The position numbers and the translations under genes are program-made. Shown here piece after piece: positions 45,515 through 58,789 of a DNA stretch of 64,000 bases. The DNA lies in the NCBI GenBank assembly GCA_964020155.1, contig OZ026551.1, forward strand, positions 3,569,018 through 3,633,017. Direction: 5' to 3'. Source of the stretch: Chondrilla cf. caribensis. Lineage: Eukaryota; Porifera; Demospongiae; Chondrillida; Chondrillidae. Every line of letters begins with the position of its first letter. Position 1 is the stretch's first letter. The notes under the pieces were generated by a model. The model was not told where the DNA came from, searched no databases, and saw only the letters and a list, made by a program, of their open reading frames with translations.

Positions 45515-48500
45515 AAATGGCATAGCAGAGTACACTCACCACAAGCTGTAGTGTCATGCCCCTCAAACAAGAATGTGTTGACTTCATTTCTGATCTGTTC
45601 ATCAGGCATTCCACTGCCATCTTCATCCTACATTTACATTTACATATGTGCATACACATACATAATCAGGTATATACGTACTGTATGTAATGGTAAGAAC
45701 AAAATGTTTGATTTCTATGCATTTGTACTTTTGCAGTGAGTAGCACATCCAGGAGGTCTAGTTTCTTGTTCTCCTTCAACCTCTGCTGTTCTTCTTCCTT
45801 CAGAAGAGACAGCCTTCTCTTTTGGATCACCTCCTCTGTGACTTGGTGGATGTAATTGACAACCCTTCGATACCTGTACCCACTGGGGGTCAGGTGGAAG
45901 ATGAGGTCTGACATTTGGTAAAACGTTAGCTGTCGCTGAACAGTGAGTTCAGATGCCATCATAACATATGAAATATACTTGGATTGTTTCCTGCAATATG
46001 TATGGGAACAGACACAAAACAGAGCTCAATGTGGTGACACCTCACATGCTAAACAATACGGAACAACACAAGTCTGATCTCTGGGAACATTGCAGTTTAC
46101 TCATACATACGAAAATCTACGTACATACACACATATTAAATACACGTATACACACAAACATACATAGGCATACGTATATACATGGTCACATACACACATG
46201 CACACATTGGTACATACGTACATACACACATACACATACGTACACATACGTAAATGGTTACAGTGCACAAGATCACTAACTCTTCACTTTGACAGTGGCT
46301 CTTGTAGCTGAAGGCAGTTTGCAGCATAACATCCAGTGTGAGCAAGGAGAAGTCTTTGAAGACCTCAATCGATTTCTCCTTGTGTAACTCCTCACTCCAT
46401 TTATTCTGTACAATAATGAGATACATCAAAGTACACTAATACATACAACCACCTGTGTGTGTACACACACACACACACACACACACACACCACTTCACTT
46501 ACAATTAGTTCATGTGTTGAAGAATTGAAGATACTCATGTATTGTTTCAAGATTTGAACATGGAAAGCTGGAGTTAGCAGACGACGATTCCTCTGCCACT
46601 TCTCTCCATTGGAAACAAGGAGACCATCACCTATAACGAACAAAATGTTCCACACAAAACACAATACACACCATAATACCAGAGTTCATCGGAAATGTAT
46701 GTACAGTACTTACAGCACTGTGTACTTGATATGTGCTAGTAACATATTATGTGTACACATACAGTACATATGTCTTGTATTAGTGGTACCAAAGACACAA
46801 ACAAGGCGCAACGGCACAGTGAGTGTACATTATCATAAGTACATTAACAGGAGTGTACACGATAGAAACTAAAAAAGCAACAAGGCAAACGTAAACAATA
46901 ATACGTACCTACGTACATACATTCTATGCAAATACAATGATTCAAGACCCTGAGGTTATATATAGTCCCCCTCTGGGTTGTCTTTAACTGGAGACAGCCC
47001 TCAGGGATACCAATGAAGGAATTATATGTGTGAAATATTCAGTATTTAGTGTAAAAACACACGTACGTACGTATTTGGAAAAAAAAACAATAAATCCAAG
47101 AAAATTACAAAAACAAAGGTTGTGTGCTCACCCAGCCATGGGAGAAGAAAGCTATAAACTCTGCTTGACTTTGGTTCTGAAATGTGAAATTCATACAATT
47201 ATGCAACTGATTCCTCACAGAATAACTCAATGCACAGAAAAGTACGTACGAATCTTGCAAAAATGTACAGTACACAACTTGCTTAGTAGGTGTCTTGAAG
47301 GGCATGCAAATCTGTACTTCTTATCTGAGGCACTTACTACTGGTACTGTTTGACATAATGTACATGAGCTAGGGACTGAGTGAAGTGCACTCAACAACCA
47401 GGAGTGCGTACTAACCAGAAGTGTGTACTAACCGGGAGTGTATATTAACCAGGAGTGTGTACTAACCAGGAGTATGTACTAACCAGGAGTGTGTAATAAC
47501 CAGGATTATGTACTAACCAGGAGTGTGTACTAACCAGGAGTGTGTACTAACCAGAAGTGTGTACTAACCAGGAGTGTGTACTAACCAGGAGTGTGTGCTA
47601 ACAGGAGTGTGTGCTAGCCAGGAGTGTGTACTAACCAGGAGTGCGTACTAACCAGAAGTGTGTACTAACCAGAAGTGTGTACTAACCAGGAGTGTGTACT
47701 AACCGGGAGTGTATATTAACCAGGAGTGTGTACTAACCAGGAGTATGTACTAACCAGGAGTGTGTAATAACCAGGATTATGTACTAACCAGGAGTGCGTA
47801 CTAACCAGGAGTATGTACTAACCAGGAGTGTGTACTAACCAGTAGTATGTACTAACCAGTAATATGTACTAACCAGGGTACATACGTACTAACCAGGGTA
47901 CACATTGTCTACAGCTGCCCACTGAAATGTATAATTGAGGAAATACATCTCCAATTAAGCTAAATACTTCTTTCATGTGAACAGTGATAATCTTTGATAT
48001 AGGCTTTATCCTGGACTTGAGCAGTTTTCAAATTGCATTGAGGTTAAATCTAATGTAATTACTCGATACAGAATAAATTTTGGTTTCAGAATGGACGATG
48101 TATGTATATCGTGAATATGTATGTATGTACTTCACACAGTAGAGGATTTGATTCTGTACTAAAACACACAAAACAGTCTATTTCACTTACACAGTGTCCA
48201 AACACTCACCTTTCAGTAATTCCTTTAAAATTCGTGGGTGTCCTACGTTAACGGATGGAATGAATGCCGAAAACCATGTAACACTCATTTCCAGCTTATG
48301 CTCAATACCGTGTGTGTAGAGCCAGCCAAGCAGCACTGCTTCAGTTGTATCAAGCTATGCAGAATGGAGGTAATAGTACAGTAAACTCCCCATAAGTCAG
48401 GCCCCTAGGGACACTGAAATACAGACTGAGTGTAGTTTGGATACGTCAGACCTCTGGGGACACTGAAATACAGTGTAGTCTGGATAAGTCAGACCACTGG

Positions 48501-49225
48501 GGACACTGAAATACAGTGTAGTCTGGATAAGTCAGACCACTGGGGACACTGAAATACAGTGTAGTCTGGATAAGTCAGACCTCTGGGGACACTGAAATAC
48601 AGTGTAGTCTGGATAAGTCAGACCTCTGGGGACACTGGAACACAGTGGAGTCTGGATAAGTCAGACCTCTGGGGACACTTAAATAAGGGGAAGGAAAAGA
48701 AGATTACAGGTCGCCCAAGCAGAACTGCTGTTGTGTGTAAGTACGAGAGATGTAGAGAAAAGAGGCATTTTAATTCAAAGAGAGGATTCCAATTCTCATG
48801 GGACACCTACGTACGTAGTAGCTAACAAGTGCACCTGAAAAAACACTGCATGGCATGAAGAAAATTGGAGGAAGAACAAAAATACTTCAATTTTATACAA
48901 TTGAAACCACAATAATATAAAATTCTACCATAATTGATAGCTTGATTTGGTATAATAACAACTTCAATACTTCACGTATACATGACACGACATCCGAATA
49001 AATCCACCAACTTGATGCAGGTTGCCGAGCAACCAGTGAACAGGCCCGAATAAATCCACCAACTTGATGTAGGTTGCCGAGCAACCAGTGAACAGGCCAG
49101 CATGTTGGGATCTTCTTGATGTGTTGGTTCCTCCTGTGAAGTGCTACGACAGACCCTCCGTATTTCCAAGCAAGATAGACCGTCACCAGACAGATCAGAG
49201 TCAACAACAATACGAAAATAGACAT
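41912..49225 (-). CDS. Cytochrome P450, CYP4-like, complete 13-exon gene
   Basis: Exons: 49064-49225, 48210-48354, 47132-47176, 46503-46630, 46281-46405, 45729-45990, 45540-45627, 44918-45020, 44694-44824, 43983-44047, 43214-43296, 42249-42314, 41912-42017. They total 1,509 bases (502 residues plus stop). All borders are GT-AG and all phases agree. The protein starts with a membrane anchor ([20 protein letters not shown]). It has the C-helix WQRNR (about 129), the oxygen-binding I-helix EGHDTT (311-316), the K-helix ExxR (368-371) and the haem loop FSAGPRNCIG with Cys448. The [15 protein letters not shown] block and the haem loop are CYP4-like. P450s insert oxygen into lipids or foreign compounds at the endoplasmic reticulum; the substrate here is unknown. 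Introns hold CA arrays, minisatellites and hairpins. The exon 1 end, with its donor, is duplicated. Confidence 0.93.
42060..42248. repeat. CA-rich array abutting a P450 splice donor
   Basis: On the sense (minus) strand the intron starts directly with GTGTGTGTG after exon 12, so the array supplies the donor. Confidence 0.9.
42859..42896. repeat. Perfect hairpin in a P450 intron
   Basis: 17-bp arms (GTCACCTTACACCATCA and complement) with a 4-base loop. Confidence 0.9.
43596..43936. repeat. Two CA arrays in a P450 intron
   Basis: CA-rich runs at 43596-43690 and 43853-43936. The unique DNA between them repeats the unit found just upstream of the first array, so this is probably a duplicated array plus flank. 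Confidence 0.9.
45268..45325. repeat. Hairpin in a P450 intron
   Basis: Arms TTTGTTAGTGGTATGAC and complement with a TATATATA centre. Confidence 0.85.
45368..45512. repeat. CA array with ACAAC interruptions
   Basis: Lies 28 bp from the exon 7 donor. Confidence 0.95.
46463..46490. repeat. Short CA array
   Basis: Lies in the intron after P450 exon 4, 13 bases beyond the donor. Confidence 0.9.
47395..47900. repeat. 17-bp minisatellite, about 29 units
   Basis: Unit GTGTACTAACCAGGAGT with point variants, in the P450 intron between exons 2 and 3. A larger order is visible: a block of ten or so units repeats from about 47630. Confidence 0.95.
48387..48690. repeat. 43-bp minisatellite, about seven units
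   Basis: Unit GGGGACACTGAAATACAGTG...TAAGTCAGACCACT, in the first P450 intron. Confidence 0.93.
48994..49097. repeat. 52-bp tandem duplication across a P450 splice donor
   Basis: Two copies (48994-49045 and 49046-49097), one base different. Each includes the end of exon 1 and the CAA|GTTGGT donor. Confidence 0.92.
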
Positions 49226-49804
49226 TATTCACCTAAAGTACTATTCGACTATAAGCAATTCTTGTACTTGATTGACTTGGTTTTCAGCTATATCATGTGG
49301 CTGATCTTGGGTGGATTTAACTCCGGATCCACTGAACACGTCACACAAATCCAGCCTCCATTTTACCATAGATTTTCCATACGTCTTATGACGTTTCTCA
49401 AACGCACGCTATTGTAATACGTGCAGCTAGCTATACCGCATGCATGCATGGTTATTATGTGCACATGCATAAAGTCCATATATACGTAAAATCATATATA
49501 ATACACTTCTAGTACGAATAATAGAACTACAAATAATTCTTTTGAGGTCATTATGGAGACAGTCACAAAGATATACAATAGAGTTGACAAATTTATATTG
49601 GCTAGTTGTATAAAAATAAGTTAATATAAATAAAATATTTCTTCATCTACTTTTCAACATTTATCATTTGAAAGTGTGGTGTGTGTGTGAGACCTGTAGT
49701 TGCCAAGCAGGGAAAGATCAGAGCCACCAACCTAGGGGTGATTATCCATCACACAAAATGTGCTCTTCCAGTGAATGCAGAACTAGTAGTTGTATTGCCT
49801 TGAG
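49226..49804. other. Upstream of the P450 start
   Basis: AT-rich DNA that should hold the P450 promoter. No clear TATA box or motif. 49660-49790 repeats the 3-prime flank of the P450 (41770-41900). Confidence 0.45.
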
Positions 49805-50258
<454 letters not shown>

Positions 50259-50289
50259 CTGCATATGTACACATAAACAGAGATTCACT

Positions 50290-50480
50290 GAGTAGCACTC
50301 ATGCAGTAGCACTCAGTAGCACTCAGTAGCACTGAGAAGCACTGGATAACACTGATCATGAGTAGCACTGAGTAGCACTGAGTAGCACTCAGTAGCACCG
50401 AATAGCACTGAGTAAAACTCAGAGTAGTACTCAGTAGCACTGAGTAGCACTGGGTATCACTGAGTAGGACTGGGTAGTAT
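50290..50480. repeat. 10-bp minisatellite
   Basis: Unit CACTGAGTAG with variants. Confidence 0.9.
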
Positions 50481-50499
50481 GTTAGTCCACCCGAAAGAC

Positions 50500-50800
50500 C
50501 CTATTCCCACCCAGAAGTGATTAGGATCATTATACTGCATCCCTTGTAGCAGTTACCCCCAGACCTATATAGGACAGACAGGTAGGACCTTAGAACAAAG
50601 GCTCAAGGAACATAAGTAAGCAGTTAGAGACGAGAACATTACCACTTCAGCCTTAGCCGAACATGTACAGAAGACAGGACACCCCATAGATTGGACCCAT
50701 GCAGGCAGAAGTATTGCACACCTGCATTCACACAGCTAAGAGATGCCTACTACATTACAACAGATGTTATTGGTGGCAGCACCACTGAGACTGAAATCCC
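50500..50800 (+). pseudogene. GIY-YIG nuclease fragment of a Penelope-like element
   Basis: The plus strand encodes IPCSSYPQTYIGQTGRTLEQ, then RLKEHK, then AEHVQKTGHPIDWTHAGRSI. This is the typical PLE endonuclease domain, with the TYIGQTGRTLEQRLKEH signature. In-frame stops occur after EHK and near 50730. No RT part is attached, so it is a stray 3-prime end. It may belong to the same family as the PLE at 9637-11589. Confidence 0.75.
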
Positions 50801-51018
50801 CAGATGTGACAATTGACATGGTATTCCTATTTGATCACCTTTAGGAAGTGACCAACACAAGGAATTGAGCCTGAATTGATTGTATATAATATAATGATAC
50901 ATGTGTATGTCTGTGTGTACATTGTCGTTGTTGATATTGGAAAAGATGGTTGATGTCACGTGGGAGGATTTGATGACAGTTTGACTTAGTATATCATCTC
51001 TGATTTTCAGCACTTGTA

Positions 51019-53557
51019 CCTGTGTGATTCAATGAGAGATGAGTTGCTGCCAATGTAGTCAATCTGGTACCTGCACCAACTGCAAATGCGTAAGAAATGG
51101 GAGTAATTGCACCAATTGCCTACCGAGCGGTCTTAATAACTGTTTAAATTCATTATTGACAATCTCTACCGACTCATCTAGTCTGCCTCCACCTACCAAT
51201 TCATCTCACTTGTCTCTATGTACCAATTCATCTAGTTTCCCTCCATCTACCGATTCATTCAGCTTGCCTTCATCTACCGATTTACCTAGTCTGCCTTCAT
51301 CTATTTTGATTCATCTAGTTTGGCTTCAGCTACTTCTACTTACCCCACCGACAAGTTTGACTTTTCATGGGGGAAAATTGATGGAAAAACCTTTTCAACT
51401 CAAGTATCCAGCATCTATGATGAAGTAGTACAGTGGAAATAAATATTTTTCTCATTCCAAGTGGTGCTGCAGCTAGGGAAGAGCTTTGTTAGAGAAATTG
51501 CCAGCCTTCTCCAGGCTTATGCTGATGAGTCTAAGCTGGAGGCCATTGCTTTGAAGGCTTGCATGGTCATGCAGGTGCTTCTACTCCAGAAGCCAAGTCC
51601 TCACAGTATATCCAAAGATCACACCCTTTGTTTACAGAGACGCCTTGAATTACAGAAGAATAGAGATATCAAGGAACCTTTCAAGGAGGGCCAATGCTTG
51701 CAAGCTAGACTGTGCAGTAGTCAACCATCACACAGTAGTGATCAAGTCTCTCGCATCTTTAGCAAGCTTATGATGCTGGGCAAAACCAAAGCAGCACTGC
51801 AATATCTCTTCAGAAATGCCGACAAAGGAGTTCTTAATCTTGATGATTTTATTGAAGGAAAACAGGACACAGTCAGAAATATCCTTGAGGACCTTCATCC
51901 CACAGGGAAAGACCCACATCCTGAATCACTGCTACCTAATGACACTGAAAGTTCTCTACCCACTGATCCCATACTTTTTGAAAGTTTAGATGGATCACTA
52001 ATCCAACAAGTTGCTCGTCAGTGTAATGGCTCTGCTGGTCCAACTGGACTAGATGCCCGTGCCTGGAGGCGTATGTGCACCAGCTTCGGACGATCCTCCT
52101 GGAATCTTTGCTCGGCCATAGCTTGTGTTGCTCGCTGTATCTGTACTAAACAAGTGGATCCTGAGGGTCTCTCAGCTTTTGTTGCCTGTCGCCTCATCCT
52201 CCTCAACAAATGTCCTGGTGTTAGACCCATAGGTGTTGGTGAAGTACTCCACCGCACAATCGGCAAGGCTGTGATGAGGATAGTTCAAACAGATGTTGCT
52301 ACTGCTGCTGGACTCTTGCAGGTTTGTGCCAGTTTACAGGGTGGCTGTGAAGCTGCTGTCCATGCTATGCGTGAAGTCATCAATAATGATTATCTGTCCT
52401 GCCTTGGCAACCATCCTAGTCAATACGTATCAATCACCAACAAGGATGTTTTTAACGGGTAGCGGTGAGATCTCTTCAAGTGAGGGCACCACCCAGGGAG
52501 ACCCCTTGGGGTTGGTCATGTATGCTCTTGCAGTGGTCCCCCTGATCAGCAAACTCCAGCAGATGCATGAACATGCTCAGCAAGTCTGGTTTAGTGATGA
52601 CGCAACAGCAGCCAGCACATGCCAACAACTCCATGCTTGGTGGGACGATCTGGTCTCCCTTGGCCCTCCTTTAGTTAGGAAAAGCAAATTAGATCGTCAA
52701 GCAAGGAAAGCTGAGAGCATATACCATCAGCTTTCGACACCTCAGCGTCGGCTAATGGACTGCAGCAGGGAGAAGGGTGCGTCTTGGTGGGTCACAATGC
52801 TACCCATTGATGAACATGGCTTCTTTTTACACAAGGGAGCCTTCTGTGATGTGCTATGCCTGCGGTATGGATGGCAGCTATCAAACCTACCACTCCAATG
52901 TGCGTGTGGAAGTCCCCTTTCTGTCAATCACACTATGGTTTGTCACAAAGGCGGATTCCCAACATTGAGGCACAACGAGACCAGAGACCTGACCGCAGAT
53001 CTCCTGAAAGAAGTCTGCCTCAACACCTGCATTGAGCCGGCCCTACAGCCACTCAGTGGCGAATCATTCCAGCTCCAACCTACCAACACTGAGGATGGTG
53101 CTTGTGTTGACATAAGAGCAAGCGGTTTTTGGACCTTGGCACAAGAGTCATTTTTTGATGTAAGGTTTTTCCACCCTAGTGCCCCTTCATATCGAACCAA
53201 GGACCTTCCTTACCTCTACAAGCAGCATGAGAACATCAAAAAGCGTGAATAGGCGACAGGACTCACGAGGTTGAGCGAGGTGCATTCACTCCCTTGGTCC
53301 TTACCACCACTGGCGGCATGGCCAAAGAAAGTACCATTTTTTTCAAGTGCCTTGGAGATCAGCTTGCTGACAAGAGGAGAGAGAGTTACTCCACTATCAT
53401 GGGGTGGATATGCTGCAGAGTGTCATTACCCTCATCCGCTCTGCCATCCAAGCCATTTGTGGTACTCACAGCAGTGTTTTTGCTCCGGTGCCTGTGGATT
53501 TCCCCCTGGTATCTGCTGAAAGCCACCTTCAGTAACTCATTTTTCTTGTGTAACTAG
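51019..53557 (+). pseudogene. Non-LTR-type RT element with Cys-rich N-terminus and nuclease-like C-terminus
   Basis: Frame pieces in order. A Cys-rich cluster starts at 51039 (CCQCSQSGTCTNCKC, then CTNCLPSGLNNC). A long linker leads to RT blocks GPTGLDARAWRRMC, RPIGVGEVLHRTIGKAVM, SEGTTQGDPLGLVMYALAVV and the active site FSDD near 52590. A C-terminal part follows, with CACGSPLSVNHTMVCHKGG and DIRASGFWTLAQESFFDVRF, then YLYKQHENIKKRE, then a frame change to FTPLVLTTTGGMAKESTIFF. The Asp-rich FDVR block could be a restriction-like nuclease; that is inference. Stops lie near 51426 and 52460. RT motif A is deleted near 52385. This architecture is common in sponges and cnidarians. Confidence 0.75.
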
Positions 53558-54323
<766 letters not shown>

Positions 54324-54324
54324 A

Positions 54325-55070
54325 CGACTGTTTATCAGGACAAAATCAATCATATGGCCAGTTCTAGACCTGTCTCCATTTCGAAACCAAGTAGCTTGAT
54401 GGACATGTTTGTGTTGAAACCATGTGTTGGATAAAATGAGATGGTTGTTGGCACAAAAATCAAGTAATCTAGTTCCATTGTCATTGCGCTTACCTAAGGT
54501 ATACGTATGAGGGCAAATAACAGAATGCCAAGAGTGAATAATACCCCCAACACGAACATTGAAGGATGACTAATGGATCATTTTGAGGCATGCACCAATG
54601 ACAGATTTGACTGTAGGAGATTAAAAAAACTCTTCAGAAGGGGTTGCAGCATCGAGCTGACATGGGTTGGTGGGTACATACACTGCAATAACGGAGACAA
54701 AGGACATACGAGACTTAAGAAGAATGTACACATTATACATTCAGAAATAGGGTGAAAGACGCTACCAGCAGTATCAATCCCAGGATGACTTAGTGTGAAG
54801 ACTGAAAATAATAGCAACAGCATGAACATGGCTAGAAGGAGGAGCTGAATGAAGTATCATACGAGAACAGACATTGCAAATGCCACTGCCATGCAGGCCA
54901 GCGAGATTCAGATAAGGCTAAAAGGTCAATATTCCTCACTTTCATTGTTGTGAGAACATTTTGAAGTGGAGCACGTGAGTACATTGATCACTGAGGGAAC
55001 CAAGACTGCGAACATTCCAGCATGCAATTCTGGTTTTGACTTGACATGAAAAAAATCACGAGACACAGAA
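54325..55070 (-). pseudogene. LINE apurinic-type endonuclease fragment
   Basis: The minus strand encodes RIACWNVRSLGSLSDQCTHV (start of the domain), VSVIAVYVPTNP, LGKRNDNGTRLLDFCANNHL and TWFQHKHVHQATWF, then TGHMIDFVLINSRF. These are the blocks of the exonuclease-endonuclease-phosphatase domain of non-LTR retrotransposons, which nicks target DNA. Several stops and frame changes occur. The RT part is absent; the CA array follows. Confidence 0.75.
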
Positions 55071-55256
55071 TCTAATGAACATTGAGAAACTGATTTCTTG
55101 GTTTTGAAGGCTGATGACTTTTGTGTGTCTACAGGAGCAACGATAGCATAAGGGACAGACTGGGACGCCGATCTAACTGTCCCACGTTGTGCTATTAGCA
55201 AGGCCATAGCCAAGTGTCCAAGGATCACCAATGAGGAGGTTGCACGACACGATCCC

Positions 55257-55270
55257 CCCCCCCCCCCCCC
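55257..55270. repeat. Poly-C tract before a short CA run
   Basis: About 14 C followed by ACACACACACAC. Similar poly-C tract at 2497-2507. Confidence 0.85.
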
Positions 55271-55379
55271 ACACACACACATACCCCAAGTCCCACAACA
55301 TACACACACTAACCTGAATCAGATTTGGAAGAATTAACAGACTGGGTATCTTCCACACCTTCTTGCGCGGTTTCTTCAC

Positions 55380-55900
55380 TGAACACTCCCTTCTATCACA
55401 GATAGATACGACTTGTCAGGAGAACCATTGTGTCCTCAGTCAGTAGCTCAGTACCATCTTTTAACTCCATCAACAGATCTTCATCTCCACTGGTGGACAT
55501 GTGACTTAGCTGGGTCTAAGAAGAAATGCACATAATGTGAGAAGAATGAAGTGATACGTGCATACAAGGTTCGATGATAGTGAAGAACTACAAGATGTAT
55601 TTGACGAGAATCAAATCAATTGCTCAGGATTAGGACAGTTGAAATCAGGGCGTCTCAAAATAAACCAGTGACCCAAATTCTATCTTTTAATAGAGTGGTA
55701 CAAAGCCTCAGATAGCTAGTACTTACCTTTGATATATATTTTGCATTTATGTAGTTTTTGTTTTCTTTTCTTCCCCTCCTAGTAAACGTGCTAATACACC
55801 AAAAGCCACAAGTCCAACGAAACCGATGAAAATGGCCAAAACATACTGGGAGAGAGGAACGTAATAGAAGCGGCATCCATGCTGTACCTATATTACGTAG
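55380..55900 (-). other. Possible small minus-strand exons, unrecognised
   Basis: Two coding-like blocks. 55440-55510 encodes MSTSGDEDLLMELKDGTELL. 55748-55885 encodes a single hydrophobic helix, YVLAIFIGFVGLVAFGVLAR, followed by a basic tail, with a GTAAGT donor at 55726-55731. They could be exons of one short membrane protein or chance. No family is recognised. Confidence 0.3.
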
Positions 55901-57170
55901 TAAGACCCTTTACATAACTTTAAAACCGCAAGTTATTCGTTTCTGCGTTCGAGGCTGACACTGTGGATTTACTTAAACCGGATCCTGCTTTGTGGGTCTT
56001 CATATCCTCGATTCCCTGTGGCGTGTCCGTACGTCTATATTACGATTGATCCGAAACCTTTTTCAAAACCGGTTTGCAATAATTGCAATAAGTGAACGTT
56101 ACAAGGTAAGTGTGCGACGTGTGTGACTACCTTTTGAATAGAGGGAAATGCAATATTATAATTTTCTTATAACTAACATGGCCAGCCTAAATGGCCTGCC
56201 ATAAATTATCATCATCATACGTCTGTATCTGTCACAATTAGGCTCAACATGAGGTACTAAATCACTGCTAACCGCTTCGCAAAAGATTCATTATTAATTA
56301 AATTACCAGGCCGGTTAGATTTTCTCTAGGCTATTTATTCAAAACAATATAATTAAACAACCCGAAGCTTACACGTTCTCTAAAAAAGGGGAGAGGGAGA
56401 ACCATAATATTATTATTATTACCAATGGCATGTTGAATATATACAAGTCAAACAATCGTGATATATTAAGTGGTAATTAACAGTGTGATAGAAAGAAGAC
56501 CTCGGACACGGAGTTTTAGACCATACATAGCTATAGGGTAGACTCTACGGCATTAGCATTCGCCCGGCATGAGAATCCGGCCACCCAGCTGTTCTCCGTA
56601 TCCAAGCACATCAAGGACTTCAAACTTGGCAGGCACTAAGCGTGCGGGGGGGAAGGGGGGGGGGGGGGGGTGCTACTTCTGCCACAAATTGAGATTTAGG
56701 CTACTACCATTCTCGCGTTAGGCAGCCGAGAATTGAGTGGCCGAATTCATATCTGATTCAATTCGGCCGGAAGGCATGAGAATTCGGCCAGTATCGTAAC
56801 GGACAAGGCGTTGTTTGAACTTTCGACGGTGTGAATGTAAAGCCGTATCCATCCCCTACCCACAGCACCACATCGAGGTTAGAGCGTTCGACGGTCAATC
56901 GGTTGTGCTATGCGACATATTGGGCTAGGTGGGAGGATGAGAATTCGACCACCCAGGTAACTGCATTCCATGGTGAAATTTTAGATTTTGCGACTTATCG
57001 AACGAAAAGACAGCTGTAGAACCTTCCGTAGCTTTGTTTTTGGGATCTGCGCGTTTCCAGCCATCCATGGCCAGAGCTCCTTTCCAGACTTTTACAGCTT
57101 TTCAGGTACACACAGATGCATGCGCTGCGATGTAGATGGAGTCTAACCAGCAAAGCCATAGGACCTCCAT
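55901..57170. other. No gene; G-rich tract and recurring GAGAATTCGGCC-like motif
   Basis: 56644-56671 is almost all G and could form a G-quadruplex. Variants of CATGAGAATCCGGCCACCCA recur near 56568, 56775 and 56936. No coding pattern. Confidence 0.5.
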
Positions 57171-57172
57171 TT

Positions 57173-57640
57173 TTATTTCGCAGATGTATGACCTCTTGTC
57201 ACCCAGCAGAGACAATCAGTGCACATATATACAACGGGTTGCAAATTGGTTGCCCACTGCTCATCAATGCCCAAGCTAGTCTGGCGTGCTAGACTTCTAC
57301 CTCTCATTACCTTGCGTGGGCATGATTTGCCCTTCTGGAGGAGTATATCAGGTCTGGCCGTTGTACAAGTACATGGTGGGCAGTACATGTACTAGATTCA
57401 TATAGAGGGCACTTCTTTGGGAGAGGGAACTCCCATCTAGCCAGGGTGCTGGGAGATGGAAAACACTCTGTGCTAGCACGGAGTACAAATGACAGTTGCC
57501 CAGCGGGCATGCCAGTTAGTATAGCCATAGGTGGTCCTCCTTGCTCAATGGCAGAATATCAGCTAGGCGATTTTGGACTGTTAGCGTGCTAAGATGGGAC
57601 TCCCAGTCTTGAGCATATCTTCCACGGATACCATCTCTAC
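57173..57640 (-). pseudogene. RT-element C-terminal zinc-domain fragment
   Basis: The minus strand reads PAGQLSFVLRASTECFPSPS, then LARWEFPLPKKCPLYESSTC and THHVL-like residues. This matches the terminal domain of a mollusc/cnidarian RT family (PxGQLSFLLRAxxDTLPTP...CPLC...HIL). The second Cys of CPLC is Tyr here. Frames shift on both sides. Confidence 0.55.
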
Positions 57641-58789
57641 ATATAGTTAGCCGCCAGCTGGACAGTGTATACATATAATACTATTTTAGCCCTGTATATT
57701 GTCAATAACGCTCCGAGATATTATTCTTTCCTTTCCTGTTATAATGAGCTTATTGCAATACCACTTCTCCATTGTTCACATTCTAAAATTGTACAATGAG
57801 ATGAGATAATCGTTTCACCTGGAAGCATAACAGAATCATGGACTTTAATATATAATGTGTGGGATCCTGGGATCGTGACCATTTGACATTGTTTTGAAAT
57901 CCATGACAATACCCTGTATGAGGGCACATTCCATTCAACACCTCCCTCCTGTGGTTCTGCCTAAGGTGGCAGGTGTACCCATCATAATTAGATGCAAATC
58001 ATATTCATAATTTATTATTACCAAACAGTTTAGCGAGGTTAAATAATCATGACCTTTCATTAGCGGGGTAAGACATTGCAGCCCACGCATCTAATTGGTC
58101 TAAAGTGTGGCAATGAAATGTTTGTGCCCAGTCTAGGGCCAATGTCCGAAATTTTCTGTTGCATGACAAGTGTAAAGTTCATTTTTTGTCTGCTTCCCTG
58201 ATGTCAAAGGAAAGTTTGAAGATGACATTCAACTCTTTAGAACAATAAATGAGTCTATCTGCAATTTTTCAAGAATAGTTTTCTCCCAACTCTTTCGAAA
58301 GAAGGGCGGGCATTAAAAAAATACATCTTCGGGTGACGTAAAATATCGTCCATTGTGGGAGCCATTTTGATGGACATTTATTGTGACATCACGGTGACAA
58401 TGTCGATGACAAAATCAATATTTGTTATAAAATCCAAGCATTTGCGAGGTTCTGAACTTTGTTCACAACCAGTTATCAACTATGAATATATTTGATATTG
58501 AATTTGCACGTGACACCCTACCATCGAGCACATGACTGCCAGAAAAATAGCACCTAAAGCCCGCAGGCTACGAACGATGTTTGTTTTTATTTTGGCATTC
58601 CTAACCTAATAATTATCGTTCTATGATGATAAAACAGCCTTTGTCAATATGCTAGTGGATCAGGGTTAACCCTAAGGGATAATCACGAGTCAGGGTAACC
58701 CTAATCAAATCGCACATTGTGATTTTTGGCAGGATAACGCTGTTTTCTTTTGATTTTTGCAAAATTGTCATTCTTCATGAGTACAAGAA
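57641..58789. other. No recognised gene
   Basis: AT-rich. Two TTAACCCTAA/GTAACCCTAA motifs near 58665-58705 are too short to be telomeric. Confidence 0.5.

Noticed and set aside
47395..48690. CRISPR-like regular arrays
   Set aside because: The units are head-to-tail minisatellites (17 and 43 bp) without unique spacers, inside introns of an animal gene.
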